The translations under genes and the position numbers were made by a program. A stretch of DNA of 64,000 bases, from contig CM075941.1 of NCBI GenBank assembly GCA_038030265.1, forward strand, positions 23,932,001 through 23,996,000. Direction: 5' to 3'. Positions within the stretch are counted from its first letter, which is position 1, and each line of letters opens with the position of its first letter. Below the pieces are notes generated by a model that was given only the letters and a program-made list of their open reading frames with translations, did not search any database and was not told the DNA's origin. This document shows positions 59,767 to 64,000 of the stretch, piece after piece. The stretch comes from Corythucha ciliata. Its lineage: Eukaryota; Arthropoda; Insecta; Hemiptera; Tingidae.

Positions 59767-60830
59767 TTAGCTATTTAGTTTGGTCAACAATGTTTGAAAA
59801 TTCATGAGAAACTTGTGTGCCTTTTCAAACATTGCCCATTCTTCTTCTGATGGTAGGAAATGCGTTAATTCTGGTAACGAGTGACAAAGCGTTTTAATCC
59901 CCTGGCGTAGCCTTATCGCTCTGCCAAGCATTTCATTTGTAGAGTTCCATCGAGTAGGGCAGTCAACAATGACACTCAAATTCGAAGGAACTCCGGCAGT
60001 TTCGCACGCCGACCGAAACGTATTCCCAAGGGCCTCGCTTCTCTTAATTTTAGAAAAAACAGAGCGAGTTTTCGAGACAGCCGTGGTGGAATCGTTGATG
60101 CCTGGAATCTCTTCGTCTTCGGCTCCTTCAGTGTCCTCATCACTTTCCTTTTCCGTCAGGCTTTGAGTTTCTGCGGATGGGGGAATAGATACATTAACTA
60201 GAGACATGAGCTATACAGAAAAGATCAGGCTTACCATGAAAGTTCAAAATTTGCAGCATATCTTGTACCCCAAGGTTCAAGATGTGCGCAAGGCACCGAA
60301 AATGGGCATCCTGTGGATCGAAGTCTGGATCTGATATAAGTGGAGCAAGAGCATCGATGAACTTCGAATTAGCCGCAGCATTGTCCATTGTGATGCCTTG
60401 AACTCTTTTGGTCAAATCAAACTCGGTCAGGCAATCGTAAAATATCTTAGCAATATCGCTTCCGGAATGATGACCGTGTGCAGGGATGAAATCAAGCACC
60501 AATGACTGATAGTTCCAATCGGTGTCGATAAAATGAACAGTGATTCCGTAGTAGGAACGACCCGCTATAGATGTCCATCCGTCAACCGTGAATGACACTT
60601 TGGTGGGACATTTTTTGATGAGGTCCTTCACCTTTAATTGTAGTGCATTGAACTTTTCTTTGACGAGGCGTCGAAGTGCGAATCTGTTCGGGAACTTAGT
60701 GTCGGGACTGATCAACTGAAAGTAGGTACTCCCTCGTTTCGTGGTCGTCAAAGAAAGAAAAGGGCAGGTATTTTCTGCAAACCCAATCCACTGTAGCAAT
60801 TTCAAAACGTTGATCTTTGGGAATCTGAAA
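59767..60830 (-). pseudogene. hAT transposase, central part
   Basis: VSFTVDGWTSIAGRSYYGIT, VLDFIPAHGHHSGSDIAKIF, VQGITMDNAAANSKFIDAL and FRCLAHILNLGVQDML are the catalytic-domain segments of hAT (RICESLEEPER-like) transposases. The frame then shifts near 60215-60238, where CATGGTAAGC and CTGTATAG would make only a 24-base intron, and continues KRSEALGNTFRSACE then CPTRWNSTNEMLGRAI. The C-terminal dimerisation part is lost. An acceptor TTCTTTCAG at 60827 links it to the BED exon at 62905. Confidence 0.82.
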
Positions 60831-62326
60831 GAAAGAAGAAGAAAAATTAAAAAAAGCCTTCTAAAATAAAAAATAAAAAAAGAAGAAAGAAAAAAAAACC
60901 TTCTATCGAAAAAGAGTGATTTCCAAAATATTTTCCGACATCCATGACATTTTGCTCTATGCCTTTCGGTCTTTTGTGAAAAAATTTCACGGTATTTGTT
61001 GAAAAAAAAAAGAAGGAGATTCCCTCTGTAATTTGTAGCATTCTGCTGTTTTTAGGCCGGATCGCCAGATGCACTATGAATATGTTATTAGTTGATTTAT
61101 TTTTGAAAAAATCAATATTTTCGTGTTGGGGGGGGGGGAGAGAAACAAAAATTTGACATTCTTTATGAAGAAAGTAATTTTTCTGATGAAGTTGTCCCTG
61201 AAGGGCGCACAGTTTCTCGACAATAACACGGGAAAAATTCACTAAAAACTCATTTTGGAATTTTAAAACTATTTTTTATGAATTTCCCGTTACATTTTCC
61301 TCCGAAAAATGTATCATGTTGCAGAAACCGAACCTTGGAAAATTAACCATTTCCAGCTTTCCCGATTTTTCCTGTGACCCACAGGGCCCATTCACTGGAA
61401 ATAAAAAATACGGGCCCAATATTTTTTGGTGTAGGATCACCAAAATGAATTTCATTGAAATCGGTGCGGGACAGCTGAGGACCTGCCCTTGTTTGCAGAA
61501 TCGAAAGGAAAATGAACATGGAAGTAAAATGAGGGGGTTGTTAAAATGGGGTTTTTTGTGACTCGGTTGATTAAAAATAACGATTTTATCGCAGAATGTA
61601 ACATCCTATAAGGAGAATTAGCCGCATTCTGGAATAAAAATTCATGTTCAGTGCATCAGTGGAACTTATTTTGGGGAAAAGTGGGATACCGGTAAAACTT
61701 TTGTGAAACTCTCGCTGATGAGGCCATAGATGGCAGAGAGCTGGCTCACATACATATTTACATTTTCCGGATGAGTGTTCATCGATTGTGAGGAGAATTG
61801 ACGGCATAAAGTGGCAGGTTCTATGCCCTCAATCAACTGATTTTTTCTCCACAATAAGGCAAATTATCCTCGAAGAATGTTGGATTCTGACATAAAATGT
61901 AATATAATGTTTATTTCTAACCAACCGAGTCAACATAAATCAAGAAAACCCCATTTAAATTCACCCCCTCCACCCCATTTTTTTGTGCTTTCCGCTAAGT
62001 TCAAGCGTAACCACCGGTACCCGTTAGCGGACATGAAAAAATAAACAGGACCTTTTGTCCCAAGTTATTTTCTTTATAATTTTGAAAATATGAGTACGGT
62101 CGAAAAACTCGACAGATAGAAAGATATTCGCAACAAAAAAAAACAGGAAATAGTTTTTACGAAAAACAATATGTTGGCCAGCCCGCCAGCCATCACCTCC
62201 GACCCTCGGGGACTTTTAGTATGTTAGTCAGGACCCTTCAATGCACATGTGTACCAACCAATTTTCAAATTGTTATTAATGAATATTTTTTTCACCCCAA
62301 TATTTACCCTTCGTTTCTGGGACTAA
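60831..62326. other. Intron-like sequence of the hAT gene, no gene recognised
   Basis: A-rich and G-rich tracts, no protein motif. It lies between the putative donor at 62905 and acceptor at 60827 of the hAT gene, and so is probably intron enlarged by insertions. Confidence 0.4.
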
Positions 62327-62582
62327 GGGCCGTATTCATAAATGCCACTCTAACTCAACTTGTCCTCAAAAGCCGTCGAAATAGCTGTTTTCTATCGAAT
62401 GAAGACTGTTACGCCGGTTACTAAAGAGAATTTAAGTTCAAGTGGAATTTATGAATACGGCCCTTAGGCCTAAATTCTCCTTAGTAACCGGCGTAACAGT
62501 CTTCATTCGATAGAAAACAGCTGTTTCGACGGCTTTTGATTGAGGACAAGTTGAGTAGAGTGGCATTTATGAATATGGCCCT
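62327..62582. mobile_element. Harbinger-type MITE pair forming a hairpin
   Basis: The first copy (62327-62463) begins GGGCCGTATTCATAAA and ends with its complement. A second, inverted, truncated copy follows to 62582. Together they make arms of about 110 bases (…GTAACCGGCGTAACAGTC…). The same end sequence, GGCCGTATTCATA, starts the repeats at 48849-49300. Confidence 0.75.
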
Positions 62583-62899
62583 CAATGTCAAACTGTAAGA
62601 ACTATAACAACAGTAGGGGGGGGGGGATTATACTTGAATCCACTGCAAAATTTTCCTGATGCACGCGTTAAGAATTACAGAATCGGGGAGCATTTTTTTA
62701 GGTATCCAACGCAAAAACGAGACCCTCATCCACGCACAAGTGAGGAAAAACCCCAGCCAAGCTCATAAAACAAAATCAGATTTAACTACCCCCCTTTTGT
62801 AATCAGAATTTTAACTTGAAATTAATTAAAAAATTAAAAATACTAAAGTTGGGACTCCCCCACAAATAAGTTACATGATTGAAAGAATATGTACCTACT

Positions 62900-63308
62900 T
62901 ACTTGTGTGTTGCCGGATGTTCTGGTGTGAAAAAAATCGGTGATTTCGGTTGAACGATGCTCTGTCTGCAAAGGAGGGAATAATGCCATTGATTCTTTAT
63001 CTCTCCTATGCTTGGTCATCAAATGTTTTTTCAGCCCAGAGGTATTTCTGTTTTTCATTTTTATTTCCACGTTCTTCCCACTGGCAAGCTGGCAAATGCC
63101 GTACCGATCGCCACTTTTAACAATAATCAATGTAGAACAAATGTAGAAATAATAACAAGCAGCTAGCCCTCGTCGTATTTTCACATAGGAAGGGATGGCA
63201 GAAAAAAAAAAAAAAAACAGTAACGTTTGGTCTTTTGGGCTGCTGATCTTGCTGTTTCATGAGCGCGAAGTCCGACGACGAGGGTGAGGGGGACCCGGGT
63301 CCTTTCAA
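62900..63308 (-). pseudogene. hAT N-terminal exon with BED-type finger
   Basis: Reads MKQQDQQPKRPNVTVF near 63256, then SGDRYGICQLASGKNVEIKM, NRNTSGLKKHLMTKHRR. The TSGLKKHLMTKH tail is that of a BED zinc finger, but the usual second Cys of the pair reads as Gln or Leu. It ends GNTQ at donor ACAAGTAAGTAGG (62905). A long T-run near 63205 disturbs the frame. Confidence 0.6.
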
Positions 63309-63399
63309 GCCGGCCTCTTCTTCTCCACGTCATTAGTTTATTTTATTTTTTGAAGCCCTTCCCGACATCCACCCTGTGCGGCCACCCATCACCGACCTC

Positions 63400-63612
63400 T
63401 TCTTTCTTGCACTACACTTGCAAGACTTGCAAGAGTCTTGCACTACAGTCTTGGTCTTGCGCAACACTTAGCGAATGAGTCTTGTAAAAAGTCTTGGTCT
63501 TGCATTACCAGTCTTGGTCTTGGTCTTGCAGTCAGAAAACAGTCTTGGTCTTGGTCTTGCTGCAAGAGTCTTGCGAGACTCCAAGACCAAGACCACTTTT
63601 TGCTCACCACTA
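63400..63612 (-). repeat. hAT terminal region with CAAGAC repeats
   Basis: On the minus strand it begins CTAGTGGTGAGCA at 63612, a hAT-type end, followed by many copies of CAAGACCAAGACT and CAAGACTCTTGCAAGAC to about 63400. This is the probable outer end of the hAT element whose exons lie to the left. The opposite end was not found. Confidence 0.55.
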
Positions 63613-64000
63613 GTTTTTCCCCGTAAGTCAGATTTAATTTTAAGCCAAACCTCAAACTGAGGTGGTGAAACCCACCATTAAAATCTTACACCGCGTGACC
63701 CAACAACTGATATAGAGAAACTTACTTCATTAGCTTCACTCCTCGCCCTTCAAGGCTTGTGAATTTGATTTGCTCATTAATAAATTTGCAAACAGCAAAC
63801 ATCGACAGAAGCGTAAGATTATTCGTCGAAGCTTTTTCAAAGCTTTCTCGTAAATTTATTCTGGGCATTTCAATAATAAACAAAATATCGACGGTTATGA
63901 AAACAACTTGACAATAACACTGATAACGATAACACGCGACACCGGTAGCGAACCAGGGGGCTTGTTCTGTAAGAATTTGACTGATCCTAGGAACAGTCAG
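63613..64000. other. No gene recognised
   Basis: No motif or long frame. Sequence outside the hAT end. Confidence 0.4.

Noticed and set aside
63400..63600. CRISPR-like array of AGTCTTGGTCTTG units
   Set aside because: Units are contiguous microsatellite-like repeats without unique spacers, in a eukaryotic hAT end.

Overview
The window is a eukaryotic, almost certainly arthropod, repeat island. Genes have GT-AG introns, the mobile elements are those of animal genomes (Polinton/Maverick, PIF/Harbinger with Myb/SANT or MADF-BESS partner genes, piggyBac, MULE with FLYWCH finger, Tc1/mariner, hAT, Penelope, I-, R1-, Jockey- and CR1-like LINEs), and a totivirus-like endogenous viral element is present. 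I see no ordinary host housekeeping gene, no rRNA and no convincing tRNA gene. The species cannot be fixed from this sequence.

Layout. 0.3-11.3 kb: Polinton-like remnant A, nearly all on the minus strand. It has four tandem small Cys/His proteins, a gene of an unknown family, a broken type-B DNA polymerase split by a Penelope element, a packaging-ATPase fragment cut by a mariner element, and small genes. Inside the mariner lies an intact five-exon Myb/SANT gene. A 340-390 bp inverted repeat lies at about 1.15-1.48 and 10.9-11.3 kb. 11.6-12.6 kb: I-type LINE 3' end. 13.9-18.3 kb: MULE with an intact transposase, carrying a piggyBac copy. 18.7-23.5 kb: fragments (YqaJ nuclease, LINE, Polinton integrase) and Harbinger element A. 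23.7-30.0 kb: a LINE split by an LTR-bounded 4.4 kb insertion whose interior is totivirus-like (capsid frame, -1 frameshift site, start of the polymerase). 30.0-33.5 kb: R1-like LINE. 34.5-37.5 kb: Harbinger element D. 37.8-44.4 kb: Ulp1 protease fragment and two nested Jockey LINEs in opposite orientations. 44.5-58.4 kb: Polinton-like remnant B with small genes, duplicated BIR-domain sequence, polymerase N-terminal half, integrase end and ATPase end. It is cut by Harbinger element B, which itself carries a MULE fragment. 59-63.6 kb: ISL2EU/IS5-like and hAT transposase remnants.

How the parts relate. Most of the order is explained by nesting, and several insertions can be read to the base through their target duplications: 12 bp for Penelope in PolB, ATAA for the LTR/virus insert in the LINE, TAA or TTAA for Harbinger A and B, and 8 bp for the MULE in Harbinger B. 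The strongest candidates for something undescribed are four. First, a totivirus-like cDNA apparently integrated between LTR ends of a retrotransposon. Second, interlocked transposase and MADF-BESS genes shared by two unrelated-looking Harbinger elements. Third, a four-copy family of small Cys/His proteins in compact viral-style packing. Fourth, a duplicated BIR (IAP-type) domain beside the Polinton-like genes.
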